Of a stretch of DNA of 21,971 nt, positions 21,593 to 21,971 are shown one piece after another (the stretch's first letter is position 1; each line of letters opens with the position of its first letter). The notes under the pieces were generated by a model. That model did not search any database, was not told the origin of the DNA, and was given only the letters and a program-made list of their open reading frames with translations. A program made the position numbers and the translations under genes. The DNA comes from a virus, in the IMG/VR virus record IMGVR_UViG_3300006802_000663, positions 1 to 21,971 of that record; one strand, 5' to 3'.

Positions 21593-21971
21593 CTACTCCG
21601 TGGCAGGCCAGTTATAGATCGGAGCGTTACCTGTCGGATCGCCATTCGCGTCTACAGGCGTATCGAAGAGGCCGATGAAGGCATCCAGCGTGGTGCACTG
21701 GGTTATCTGATCCTCGATAATCCCGGCAGCCAGACGTACCTCGTTGCGGTACTGCTGAATGTCAGCCGGAACTTCAACACCGGTATCCGCCTTCCGAATA
21801 TACGCCCAATCGGTGGCGGACAATAGCGATCCCTGCGTCTGCTTCGTCTGGGCAATCCACTCGGTCTTCAGGCCGGGGGTTGATAGCTGCTTCAGGGTAA
21901 TCGGATCAATAACCGGAATACCTGCATCATCAACCGTCGGAATGTCTTCCAGAGCCTTCGGGACGGTCGTG
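21593..21971 (-). CDS. Tail-fibre-assembly/chaperone-like protein (5' end outside the window)
   Basis: The frame is open from the right window edge to TAG at 21593-21595, giving 125 residues without a start. The first apparent start inside is only a TTG at 21823, so the gene continues beyond the window. The visible part has VPKALEDIP, then an ITLKQLSTPGLKTEWI region, QTQGSLLSATDWAYIRKADTG and VPADIQQYRNEVRLAA. The LL.ATDW..IR...TG..VP....YR..VR pattern is that of small phage tail-assembly chaperones (XkdW / tail fibre assembly type). Its place next to a gp10-like gene fits. The N-terminal part cannot be judged. Confidence 0.68.
   Translation of the reverse strand, partial: TTVPKALEDIPTVDDAGIPVIDPITLKQLSTPGLKTEWIAQTKQTQGSLLSATDWAYIRKADTGVEVPADIQQYRNEVRLAAGIIEDQITQCTTLDAFIGLFDTPVDANGDPTGNAPIYNWPATE

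Noticed and set aside
21821-21823. Start of the rightmost gene at 21823
   Set aside because: The codon is TTG and the frame continues open, with family-like sequence, to the window edge; treated as a partial gene.

Overview
This window looks like part of the genome of a tailed double-stranded DNA phage (or a prophage derived from one), most likely podovirus-like. The evidence is a compact phage replication cassette next to a block of large, low-complexity virion proteins and a P22 gp10-type tail/DNA-stabilisation protein. Short intergenic gaps, stop-start overlaps (ATGA, TAATG, TGATG) and near-complete coding support this. The protein style (FRNGG/YRNGG-type motifs, PGE[IF]V motifs, glycine-zipper ejection-like proteins) resembles phages of marine or environmental Proteobacteria. 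Base composition is moderately GC-rich by eye. No rRNA, tRNA, CRISPR array or insertion sequence was seen.

Replication/early half (1-8675). Reading leftward from a divergent regulatory region at about 7141-7232, the minus strand encodes a coiled-coil conserved phage protein, a putative ssDNA-binding protein with an SSB-like acidic tip, an archaeo-eukaryotic-type primase that also ends in an SSB-like tip, a tiny sigma-70 region-4-like HTH protein, a UvrD-like SF1 helicase, a DUF6378-like protein and a family A DNA polymerase. A strong intrinsic terminator (359-382) follows. Immediately after it, a second promoter drives a ribbon-helix-helix protein and a very basic 46-residue protein. The only plus-strand gene is an SNF2-type helicase fired from the same divergent region. 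The two minus-strand promoters share a gapped motif, TTGACG-N8-ATATCG, and an inverted repeat lies by each, suggesting coordinated early regulation.

Virion half (8668-21971, all minus strand). From right to left: a partial tail-fibre-assembly/chaperone-like gene, a gp10-like stabilisation protein, a 99-residue conserved protein, a zinc ribbon, and three large virion/ejection-like proteins (578, 331 and 972 aa). Then come a 1211-aa glycine-zipper protein, a HlyC-like lysine acyltransferase and a 272-aa Gly-rich protein. Four of the large virion genes carry perfect or near-perfect in-frame 15-18 bp tandem duplications.

The most surprising element is the HlyC-type toxin-activating acyltransferase (9476-9922). 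It sits between virion genes and directly upstream of a Gly-rich protein whose only lysine is Lys4. This arrangement recalls hlyC-hlyA and suggests post-translational acylation of a virion or ejection protein. That function is inference and untested.
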